Below are positions 24,738 to 32,314 of a DNA stretch of 46,272 nt, one piece after another. The notes under the pieces are model-generated. The model was not told the DNA's origin. It saw only the letters and a list, made by a program, of their open reading frames with translations, and did not search any database. Source of the DNA: CAZZKG01 sp964654825. Lineage in GTDB: Bacteria; Gemmatimonadota; CAZMKB01. The position numbers and the translations under genes are program-made. The DNA is taken from positions 1-46,272 of the forward strand of contig CAZZKG010000028.1 in NCBI GenBank assembly GCA_964654825.1, written 5' to 3'. Within the stretch, counting starts at the first letter, position 1. Every line of letters begins with the position of its first letter.

Positions 24738-25829
24738 ATGCTTATTTTCTTGCTCCTGCTCGTAATGATTCTCCCATTACCCGGTTGTCACACCATGCCG
24801 AGTGCGACCGGGAGAGATTTCGAGGTTGTGGTGATGGCCGGTGAGGATATCTGGCATGAGATGAAGGGAGAGATACGGAGTGTACTCGAGAAACCGATTT
24901 TCGGAGTACACACTGAAAAGGCATTCAAAGTAATTCAGACGCTCCCTGATAACCCGGCACCGTATAACACGTGGCGAAAAGTCCTCGTTGTCGGCAGCCT
25001 GGAGGATACGCCGATTCTCGAAGAACTTCTCGATGAAGAAGAGATACAGTCAATCGAGCCGGGGAAAGCCTATCTCAAATCCCTCAGCAATGTCTGGGCT
25101 TATGGCCAGCACGTCCTGGTATTTTACACCAAATCTACCGATCGCCTGGCCGATGCCCTATCATCATCATCCGAATCCGTATTTTCACAGATAAATGATA
25201 TGTTTCTGGAAGAGGAATGGAACCGGATGTTTACGAGCGGACAGAACCGGGAGATCGAAGATTATTGTGCTGAAAACTATGGTTTCTCTTTCGTGTTACC
25301 TCAGATATACCGACTGGCGGATGAAGACACGCTCATCGTCACGATCGGAGATGAAGCCGATGTCGAGATGAAAGCGGTCCGGGTCTTCAATCTCAACCCG
25401 CAGCGGTCATTTTTCGTCTGCTGGAAGGATGGCGGAATCGGTGAGCTGGAAACGCAGAAAATGCAGGCCATCCGACAGGCGATCGGCAGGATATACTATC
25501 CGGGGGATGAACTTTTGACCCGGAGAGTCGAGTCCTCACGGACCACATTCGCTGGAGTAGATGCTCTCAGGCTCAGGGGTGTATGGGAAAACAGGGAGGA
25601 GCTCCAGGGGGGGGTCTTTCTGACCTACGTATTCAACTGTCCTGAAAACGGGCGTTTTTACATGATCGATGGTATCCTGTATGAACCGGATCCGGACAAG
25701 TCTAAATATCCGTACCTCGTTCAAATGAGCACGATTCTGCATTCATTCGAATGCAGCGCGGACGCGTCGCGCCTGTCGTCCGCTGAAGAGGAGCGCGAAT
25801 ACCATATCGACATGGAGGATCTTTTTTGA
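24738..25829 (+). CDS. DUF4837-like lipoprotein
   Basis: The 363-residue product has a lipoprotein signal ending LPLPGC, so it is predicted to be lipid-anchored. The rest fits the DUF4837 pattern of Bacteroidota lipoproteins: an N-terminal VVVMAGEDIWHEMKGEIRSVLEKPIFG segment, a KVLVVGSL strand and a C-terminal beta/alpha part with VWENREELQGGVFLTYVFNCPENGRFYMIDG. The function of the family is unknown. AGAGG is upstream of the start. dnaE follows 42 nt after the stop. The assignment rests on remembered family appearance rather than on a search. Confidence 0.7.
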   Translation: MLIFLLLLVMILPLPGCHTMPSATGRDFEVVVMAGEDIWHEMKGEIRSVLEKPIFGVHTEKAFKVIQTLPDNPAPYNTWRKVLVVGSLEDTPILEELLDEEEIQSIEPGKAYLKSLSNVWAYGQHVLVFYTKSTDRLADALSSSSESVFSQINDMFLEEEWNRMFTSGQNREIEDYCAENYGFSFVLPQIYRLADEDTLIVTIGDEADVEMKAVRVFNLNPQRSFFVCWKDGGIGELETQKMQAIRQAIGRIYYPGDELLTRRVESSRTTFAGVDALRLRGVWENREELQGGVFLTYVFNCPENGRFYMIDGILYEPDPDKSKYPYLVQMSTILHSFECSADASRLSSAEEEREYHIDMEDLF

Positions 25830-25871
25830 TTTCAAGGTGCAGCTTCCATTCTGAAGGAGTAAGAAACGGGA

Positions 25872-28800
25872 ATGCCATATAAGAGGTTCGTTCACTTACA
25901 CCTGCACACCGGATACAGTCTGCTCGATGGTTCCGTCAGGATCGATGAACTGGTGAAGAAGGCCAGGGAATATCAGATGCCCGCCGTTGCCATCACCGAT
26001 CACGGCAACATGTTCGGCGCTGTCGATTTTTACCGGAAAGCCATGGCCGCCGGGATCAAGCCGATCATCGGATCGGAAGTGTACGTCTCGACAAAGTCCC
26101 GCCATGAAAAAGTACGCACTCCCGGTGATCAGTATTATCACCTGATCCTTCTGGTAAAAAACAGAGAGGGGTATAAAAATCTCATCAAAATCTCATCCGT
26201 GGGTTATCTCGAGGGTTTTTACTACAAACCACGGATCGACAGGGAAGTACTGAGGTCGTATTCGAAAGGTCTCATCGCCCTCAGCTCCTGTATCCAGGGT
26301 GAAGTTGCAAAGTGTATCATCAGGGGGGATATGGACAGGGCGAGAGAAGTCGCCGGGACCTACCTCGAGATATTCGACGAAGGGTGTTTCTATCTCGAAG
26401 TTCAGGATCACGGTCTGGAGGAGGAGCGACTGGTGAGGGAGGGCATGGTACGACTCTCGGACGAACTGGGACTGCCCCTCGTTGCGACGAATGATGTTCA
26501 CTTCCTCGAGAAAGAAGATCACGGGGCGCACGACATTCTCCTCTGCATTCAGACCGGGAAGGACCGAAGTGATCCGAACCGGCTCAGGTATAATGAGGAA
26601 CTCTTCTTCAAAAGCCCGGTTGAGATGGAGGAGCTTTTTTCCGACATGCCCGAAGCTCTCGAGAACACTCTGAAGATCGCGGAAAAGTGCAACCTCCTTC
26701 TCGATTTCGAGCAAACTCATCTTCCTGTATTCCCCATCCCCTCGGAATATGAGACACTTGATGAATATCTCGAACATGAAGCCATGCAGGGACTCGCAAG
26801 ATGTTATGAGTCTATTACCCCCGAACTCGAACAGAGACTCGATTACGAACTCGGGGTGATCAAAGAAACCGGTTTTGCGGGTTACTTCCTCATCGTCAGG
26901 GATTTTATCGAAGCGGCGCGGGAGAAGAAGATACCGGTGGGCCCCGGCAGGGGATCGATCGCCGGCAGCCTTGTCGCGTTCTGTCTCGGAATAACGAGCG
27001 TTGACCCCATCAAATATGGTCTCCTGTTCGAGCGGTTTCTCAATCCCGAGAGGGTAACGATGCCGGACATCGACATCGATTTCTGCTACGAACGGAGGAG
27101 CGAGGTCATTCAGTATGTGAGGGATAAGTACGGCGAGGCCAATGTCGCTCAGATCATCACGTTCGGAAGAATGCTGGCCCGGGCGGTTGTCCGGGACGTC
27201 GGACGGGTCCTCGGTATCCCCCTCTCCGAAGTCGACCGGCTTGCCAAGCTGATACCGCAGCAGCCGGGTTTGGCCATGACTCTCGATGAGGCATACCAGA
27301 AGATCGAAGAGCTCAAGAACCTCGTGGACGAGAATGAAATCTACAAAAAACTGTTCGAGTATTCCAGGAGGCTGGAAGGACTCGTCAGGCACGCCTCCGT
27401 ACATGCGGCCGGCGTTGTGATAGCACCCGGACCCGTCGTAGAATACGCCCCGCTCTACCGGACCAACAAGTCAGAAGTGACGACTCAGTATGATATGAAA
27501 TCCGTCGAAAAGATAGGTCTCCTCAAGATGGATTTTCTGGGGCTCAAGACATTGACGGTGATCGATGACACCCTTCACCTGGTTGGGAAGAAGGATGGGA
27601 AATTCCGCACTATGAACGACATCCCTCTCGACAATCAGGCGGTCTTCACAATGCTGGGGGAAGGACAGACGGCCGGTGTGTTCCAGTTCGAAGGAAACGT
27701 GCCTACCGACGTTCTAAAGAAAATGAAACCGGACACGTTCGAGGATTTGATTGCAGTCAACGCCCTGATCCGTCCCGGTGCGCTGAACAGCGGCATGACG
27801 GACGATTATATTCTGAGGAAACAGGGAAAGACGAAAGTCGAGTACCCCCATCCGATGCTGGAACCGATTCTCAGAGACACATACGGAGTTATTCTCTATC
27901 AGGAGCAGGTAATGTCCATTGCCAATGTTATGGCGGGCTTTTCCCTGGGCCAGGCGGACATCCTGAGAAGGGCGATGGGGAAGAAGCACCCCGAGGAGAT
28001 GGAAGCCCAGAGAGAAGATTTCGTGAAAGGTGCAGAGAAACAGATGGTCGAGGAACATGCCTCGAGCAGGGTCTTTGAACTGATGCATCTGTTCAGCGGT
28101 TACGGATTCAACAAGAGTCACAGTACCGCTTATACCATGCTCTCATATTACACTGCCTACCTGAAGACTCACTACCCGGCAGAATTCATGGCTTCTCTCC
28201 TCACCAGTGAAATGGGCAACACCGACAAGGTCGTATTCTATCTGTCCGTATGCAGAGACATGGGGGTGAAAATTCTCCCTCCCGACGTGAATGAGAGCGT
28301 GTATCAGTTCACTGTAGTAGCGGAAGGGATACGATTTGGGCTGGGGGCGATCAAGAATGTGGGGAGAGGGGCGATCGAGTCCATCATCGAGGCCAGAACA
28401 AGGGTTGGAAAATTCAACAATCTGCTCGAATTTTGTGAAAACGTTGATCTGAGGCTCAACAACAAACGGGTTCTCGAATACCTCGTCATGGCCGGGGCGA
28501 TGGATTCTCTGGAGGGTCACAGAGCACAGCTTCTCAAGGCGGTCGAATCGGCGCTTTCCATTGCTCAGAAAAAAACGGAGGACAGGAAGAGGGGGCAGAT
28601 GAATCTGTTCGAGGCCGCAGGCGGTGGTGAAGCTGCAGGCTTGATGATGTTTTCTCTTCCCGACGTCAGCCCCTGGACCCCGAGCCAGATGCTGGCGAAG
28701 GAGCGCGAGCTGGTCGGTTTTTACATCTCCGGACACCCGCTCGAAAAATACAAACCTGTCCTCTCCTATTACACGAATGCTTCTACCACCCAGACAGTCA

Positions 28801-29324
28801 GCAGTGCTCCGAACAACAAGGAATTGCGCATCGGAGGTATCGTAACTGCCATCAAGACATTGTTCGACCGGAAAGGTAATGAGATGGCTTTCGTCACCAT
28901 TGAAGATTTTGTCGGATCGGTCGAAGTTATTCTCTTCAACGATACATACAGGGAAAGTAGTGAATTTTTAGAGATCGACGCGGTGCTCCTGATAACCGGG
29001 AAGGTCTCGAGGCGTGATGAAGACAAACTCAGTCTCATTGCGAATACTGTCTGTGATATAGAAAAGTCATTGAATGATGGTAAGATCGGTGTTACAGTCG
29101 ATCTGTCAATCCTGAGCGAGCAGGATGAGAAGGATTTTCTGCAGCTTCGAGGGATTCTTACTGCCCACCCGGGACCGGCTCCGGTATATTTTCTCGTGGG
29201 CAACGGTCGGATCAGACGAAAGTTCGTGTCGAAGAGCGCAACTGTTTCCATTGATGATTTACTGATACAGGATCTGAAGAAGTATGCAGGGGAGGAATCC
29301 GTGAGAATCGAAAATGTACAATAA
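25872..29324 (+). CDS. dnaE: DNA polymerase III subunit alpha
   Basis: The 1150-residue replicative polymerase has the PHP domain first (FVHLHLHTGYSLLDG, ITDHGNMFG, ATNDVHF). The Pol III catalytic core includes GPGRGS and the aspartates of PDIDIDF near residue 400. It continues with the finger region (YQEQVMSIANVMAGFSLGQAD), helix-hairpin-helix segments and a C-terminal OB fold (LRIGGIVTAIKTLFDRKG...EVILF). The length matches DnaE-type, not PolC-type, enzymes. PHP metal ligands missing in E. coli DnaE appear to be kept. A ribosome site precedes the ATG at 25872 (ACGGGA, with GGAG further up). It is encoded 42 nt after the lipoprotein gene and 24 nt before the next gene. Confidence 0.97.
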   Translation: MPYKRFVHLHLHTGYSLLDGSVRIDELVKKAREYQMPAVAITDHGNMFGAVDFYRKAMAAGIKPIIGSEVYVSTKSRHEKVRTPGDQYYHLILLVKNREGYKNLIKISSVGYLEGFYYKPRIDREVLRSYSKGLIALSSCIQGEVAKCIIRGDMDRAREVAGTYLEIFDEGCFYLEVQDHGLEEERLVREGMVRLSDELGLPLVATNDVHFLEKEDHGAHDILLCIQTGKDRSDPNRLRYNEELFFKSPVEMEELFSDMPEALENTLKIAEKCNLLLDFEQTHLPVFPIPSEYETLDEYLEHEAMQGLARCYESITPELEQRLDYELGVIKETGFAGYFLIVRDFIEAAREKKIPVGPGRGSIAGSLVAFCLGITSVDPIKYGLLFERFLNPERVTMPDIDIDFCYERRSEVIQYVRDKYGEANVAQIITFGRMLARAVVRDVGRVLGIPLSEVDRLAKLIPQQPGLAMTLDEAYQKIEELKNLVDENEIYKKLFEYSRRLEGLVRHASVHAAGVVIAPGPVVEYAPLYRTNKSEVTTQYDMKSVEKIGLLKMDFLGLKTLTVIDDTLHLVGKKDGKFRTMNDIPLDNQAVFTMLGEGQTAGVFQFEGNVPTDVLKKMKPDTFEDLIAVNALIRPGALNSGMTDDYILRKQGKTKVEYPHPMLEPILRDTYGVILYQEQVMSIANVMAGFSLGQADILRRAMGKKHPEEMEAQREDFVKGAEKQMVEEHASSRVFELMHLFSGYGFNKSHSTAYTMLSYYTAYLKTHYPAEFMASLLTSEMGNTDKVVFYLSVCRDMGVKILPPDVNESVYQFTVVAEGIRFGLGAIKNVGRGAIESIIEARTRVGKFNNLLEFCENVDLRLNNKRVLEYLVMAGAMDSLEGHRAQLLKAVESALSIAQKKTEDRKRGQMNLFEAAGGGEAAGLMMFSLPDVSPWTPSQMLAKERELVGFYISGHPLEKYKPVLSYYTNASTTQTVSSAPNNKELRIGGIVTAIKTLFDRKGNEMAFVTIEDFVGSVEVILFNDTYRESSEFLEIDAVLLITGKVSRRDEDKLSLIANTVCDIEKSLNDGKIGVTVDLSILSEQDEKDFLQLRGILTAHPGPAPVYFLVGNGRIRRKFVSKSATVSIDDLLIQDLKKYAGEESVRIENVQ

Positions 29325-29348
29325 GAATCATAACCAAGTGGGGTCTCT

Positions 29349-30095
29349 ATGAAAAAAACTGTACTCCTCGCTTTCCTTCTACTCGCTTCTGCCGGGACAG
29401 GCTCCGCACAGGATGTTCTCAGCAGGATGATTGTCGATACCCCGACGGCAGGCCTGATCCCGCGGGGGAGCTATGCTTTCGGGGTGAGAATGTCGGAGGG
29501 TGGAAACGTACTCGGAGAACTCTCTCTCGGAATATTCGAGAGGTTCGAGCTGGGATTCTCTTACGGTGGTATGAACATCGTCGGAGCAGGTGACGTGGAA
29601 TGGAATCCCCGGGTCGAATTCCAGATCAAGTACAGACTGATCGATGAGACCACGGGTTTCCCCGCGATGGCGATCGGCTTTGACTCGCAGGGATACGGTG
29701 CCTATGATACAGAGCTCGAGAGGTATGCGATCAAATCGAGGGGGTTTTACGGCGTTCTGAGTAAAAATTATCAGTTTCTCGCCGAACTGGGCTTCCATGC
29801 GGGTTACAGCGTGTCCATGGAGGGGAAGGGGGAGGATGCAGGAGAACCCGACTTCTTCCTGGGAACCACGATCGGATTCAATCCCGATCTGATGATCATG
29901 CTCGAGTATGACCTGCCTGTGTCAGATGATTCGATAGCCAGAGCACTCGATGATGGAAATGGCTACTTCAACGCCGGATTCCGGATGAGGCTCGTGGAGC
30001 ATCTGGTCATCGAGGTCTCTTTCAGGAATATCAATGAGAACGCCATGAATAGTAACCGGATGCTCAAAGTCGTCTATGAGAGTCCTTTCTTCTAA
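29349..30095 (+). CDS. Outer-membrane beta-barrel protein, YjbH-like
   Basis: The 248-residue protein has a signal peptide (KKTVLLAFLLLASAGTGSAQ). Strand-rich sequence with alternating hydrophobic and aromatic residues follows (LGELSLGIFERFELGFSYGG, GFPAMAIGFDSQGYG, GFYGVLSKNY), with a C-terminal Phe (VVYESPFF) as in many barrels. The pattern resembles short YjbH/YbjH-type outer-membrane proteins found in FCB and delta-proteobacterial genomes, where the role is unknown. It sits between dnaE and accA with small spacers and probably shares their transcript. Confidence 0.6.
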   Translation: MKKTVLLAFLLLASAGTGSAQDVLSRMIVDTPTAGLIPRGSYAFGVRMSEGGNVLGELSLGIFERFELGFSYGGMNIVGAGDVEWNPRVEFQIKYRLIDETTGFPAMAIGFDSQGYGAYDTELERYAIKSRGFYGVLSKNYQFLAELGFHAGYSVSMEGKGEDAGEPDFFLGTTIGFNPDLMIMLEYDLPVSDDSIARALDDGNGYFNAGFRMRLVEHLVIEVSFRNINENAMNSNRMLKVVYESPFF

Positions 30096-30149
30096 ACCTA
30101 CAGGGAGTTCATTTGTAGGCATATCCAAAAACGTCGCCCGGGGGGGTAG

Positions 30150-31121
30150 ATGATGGAAAATCAATACCTGGATTTCGAAAAACCGATCATCGATCTCGAG
30201 AGAAAGATAGAGGATTTGAAAGGCTTCGAGGGAGTCGGCCTGTCGGATGAGATCAAGCAGCTCGAGAACAAACTTTCGAGATTGAAGAAGGAGACATTTT
30301 CAAACCTGTCTCCCATACAGCGAGTCTTGCTTGCGAGGCACCCTCTCAGGCTCTATGCTCTCGATTACATCTATGCCATCTTTACCGGGTTTCTCGAGCT
30401 TCACGGGGACAGACTGTTTGGAGATGACAAGGCCATTGTCGGGGGGTGGGCTCTGCTCGAAGGTGAGCCGGTGATGGTCATCGGACAGCAGAAAGGCAGA
30501 GATACCAAGGATAAGCTGCTCAGGAATTTCGGGATGCCGCATCCCGAAGGTTACCGCAAGGCTCTGAGGCTGATGAAAATGGCTCAGAAATTCAAAAGGC
30601 CGATCATCACGATCCTTGATACTCCTGGAGCGTACCCCGGTATCGAGGCGGAAGAGCGGGGACAGGCTGAGGCCATCGCGCGGAATCTCAGAGAAATGTC
30701 GATGCTCGATGTTCCCCTGATCGTCGTCAATATCGGTGAAGGGGGGAGTGGAGGCGCACTTGCACTGGGTCTCGGGGACCGGATCCTGATGCTCGAAAAT
30801 GCGATCTACTCCGTGTGTTCACCCGAAGCCTGTGCGTCCATACTGTGGAGGGACAATACGAAGAAGGATCTCGCCGCATCGGCGCTCAAGCTGACGGCGA
30901 TCGATCTGCTGAATCTGGGAGTCATCGATGAGATTATCAGGGAGCCGCAGGGTGGTGCTCATTCCGATCCGGCTGGTACCATAGCTCTAGTCAAGGAAAG
31001 TGTTCTGAAGCATCTGGAGGAGGTTGGGAAGATACCTCCGGAGAAGCTGCCGGACCACAAACTCCAACGGTTCTCGAAGATCGGGAAGTTCATCGAGATC
31101 AATCTCGAAGGGGAACAGTGA
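30150..31121 (+). CDS. accA: Acetyl-CoA carboxylase carboxyltransferase subunit alpha
   Basis: The 323-residue subunit pairs with AccD to move the carboxyl group from biotin to acetyl-CoA, the first committed step of fatty acid synthesis. The N-terminal coiled helix (LDFEKPIIDLERKIEDL) and motifs ELHGDRLFGDDKAIVGG, GRDTKDKLLRNFGMPHPEGYRKALRLM, TPGAYPGIEAEERGQAEAIARNL, GEGGSGGALALG and SVCSPEACASILWRD are all present. The start is ATG at 30150 or the adjacent ATG at 30153. The stop overlaps the moaC ATG by one base (TGATG). accD is not in the window. Confidence 0.96.
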   Translation: MMENQYLDFEKPIIDLERKIEDLKGFEGVGLSDEIKQLENKLSRLKKETFSNLSPIQRVLLARHPLRLYALDYIYAIFTGFLELHGDRLFGDDKAIVGGWALLEGEPVMVIGQQKGRDTKDKLLRNFGMPHPEGYRKALRLMKMAQKFKRPIITILDTPGAYPGIEAEERGQAEAIARNLREMSMLDVPLIVVNIGEGGSGGALALGLGDRILMLENAIYSVCSPEACASILWRDNTKKDLAASALKLTAIDLLNLGVIDEIIREPQGGAHSDPAGTIALVKESVLKHLEEVGKIPPEKLPDHKLQRFSKIGKFIEINLEGEQ

Positions 31122-31591
31122 TGCAGAGGAAGACACCCGAGAAGGTGAAGATGGTGGATGTCTCGGATAAAGAAAAAACACAGAGGACATCAGTGTCATG
31201 CGGACGGATTGTTATGGATGAGTCAACGCTGAGGCTCGTCCGGGAAGGGAAGGTCGAGAAGGGTGATGTGATCACGGTGGCACACGTTGCCGCTATTCAG
31301 AGTGCGAAGATTACACCATTGATAATTCCTCTCTGTCACCCCTTGAATATTACCAGTGTTAATGTAGAATTCGGATTCGACCGGTCACCGCCGGCGATTC
31401 ACGTGAGGACGAAGGTGAAAGGCTTCGACAGAACCGGGTATGAAATGGAATCTATGACTGCAACTGTCACAGCACTGCTCACGATTTATGACATGTTGAA
31501 ACCGGTAGACAAAAAAATGGAGATTGGTCCGGTCTTCCTGGAATCCAAAAGTGGCGGGAAAAGTGGGGACTGGATCCGTTCAGGACAATAG
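31121..31591 (+). CDS. moaC: Cyclic pyranopterin monophosphate synthase
   Basis: The 156-residue protein shows the MoaC family motifs MVDVSDKEKTQRTS, AHVAAIQSAKIT, PLCHPLNIT and the active-site block YEMESMTAT, with the later KPVDKKMEI lysines. MoaC converts the MoaA product to cyclic pyranopterin monophosphate in molybdenum cofactor synthesis. The ATG at 31121 overlaps the accA stop, and a GTG one codon earlier is the alternative. No other moa or moe gene is present here. Translational coupling to accA is unusual. The following lipoprotein has its ribosome site overlapping this stop codon. Confidence 0.95.
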   Translation: MQRKTPEKVKMVDVSDKEKTQRTSVSCGRIVMDESTLRLVREGKVEKGDVITVAHVAAIQSAKITPLIIPLCHPLNITSVNVEFGFDRSPPAIHVRTKVKGFDRTGYEMESMTATVTALLTIYDMLKPVDKKMEIGPVFLESKSGGKSGDWIRSGQ

Positions 31592-31604
31592 GAGGAATAC
31601 TCTG

Positions 31605-32057
31605 TTGATTCAGAAAAAGGTTTATACTGTAAAGATCAAACCCAATATAGGTTTGCTTGTCGTTCTCCTGGTCATGATCTCATTCGGTTGTGCTGAGAGG
31701 GAGCAGGGGACTACCCATTCGGGGAAGCTCGTTGCAGTTGAGTTCGAACATCGGAACGTCGTGGAACACAGGGGCGAGGGAGGACCTGAGATATCACTGC
31801 TCATCACCCGGGGGCGTACACAGGGTACGATACCAGACGGCGGCATCACGCTCCATTACCGTGTAGATAGCGGGCCTTTTCAACAGATTGAGATGTACAA
31901 GACGGCATCCGGGAGGCGTTACCTCGGGCAGATACCTCCTCAGCAAAAAGGTTCGCTCGTGGATTATTACATCAGGATAGAGCACAGGAGAGGAAAGATC
32001 CTGACATTCCCCAAAGATGCCGAGGCGGGTGAATATTATACTATCCACATCAGGTGA
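31605..32057 (+). CDS. Small lipoprotein with a beta-sandwich domain
   Basis: The frame is open from 31524, but the best start is TTG at 31605: AGGAGG (31590-31595) sits 9 nt upstream, and the product then begins MIQKKVYTVKIKPNIG followed by a hydrophobic stretch and the lipobox ISFGC. The mature part of about 115 residues has a pattern of beta strands (GITLHYRVDSGPFQQIEMYKT, GRRYLGQIPPQQKG, VDYYIRIEHRRGK) like the Ig-like modules attached to secreted enzymes in FCB bacteria. I do not recognise a specific family. It appears to be the last gene of the dnaE-accA-moaC run. Confidence 0.65.
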   Translation: MIQKKVYTVKIKPNIGLLVVLLVMISFGCAEREQGTTHSGKLVAVEFEHRNVVEHRGEGGPEISLLITRGRTQGTIPDGGITLHYRVDSGPFQQIEMYKTASGRRYLGQIPPQQKGSLVDYYIRIEHRRGKILTFPKDAEAGEYYTIHIR

Positions 32058-32314
32058 AATCTTAGTGGCCCAGTTCATAAATACGCGTGTTTTCGGCCGA
32101 CAATGCATCCCGACTCACCGCGTTGCTCGTCGGTTGAATACGTTAACACAAGGAGGGTGTTCGCCCTCCTTGCGCCTCGTGGTTCGGGTGCCTCGATGAT
32201 ATCGTTGCGCCACCGTAGTTATGAGCAGGACCACTTAGGTACCGATCGGAAAATTTCTTTGAGACAGCCGCAGTATTACTACATTGTACCGTGTCGGGAG
32301 AGGGGAAATACTAA
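32058..32314. other. Intergenic region with a stable hairpin and no convincing gene
   Basis: Within this 257-bp spacer, AAGGAGGG (32150-32157) pairs with CCCTCCTT (32164-32171) across a 6-nt loop, and CCGAC (32110-32114) pairs with GTCGG (32129-32133). No T tract follows the strong hairpin, so it is not a typical terminator. The - strand has a 47-codon open stretch here without a clear start. It could be a dispersed non-coding repeat or a decayed gene end. No tRNA cloverleaf was found by eye. Confidence 0.4.

Noticed and set aside
26193..27404. 403-residue frame on the - strand
   Set aside because: It lies entirely within dnaE on the other strand and has no ribosome site or motif.
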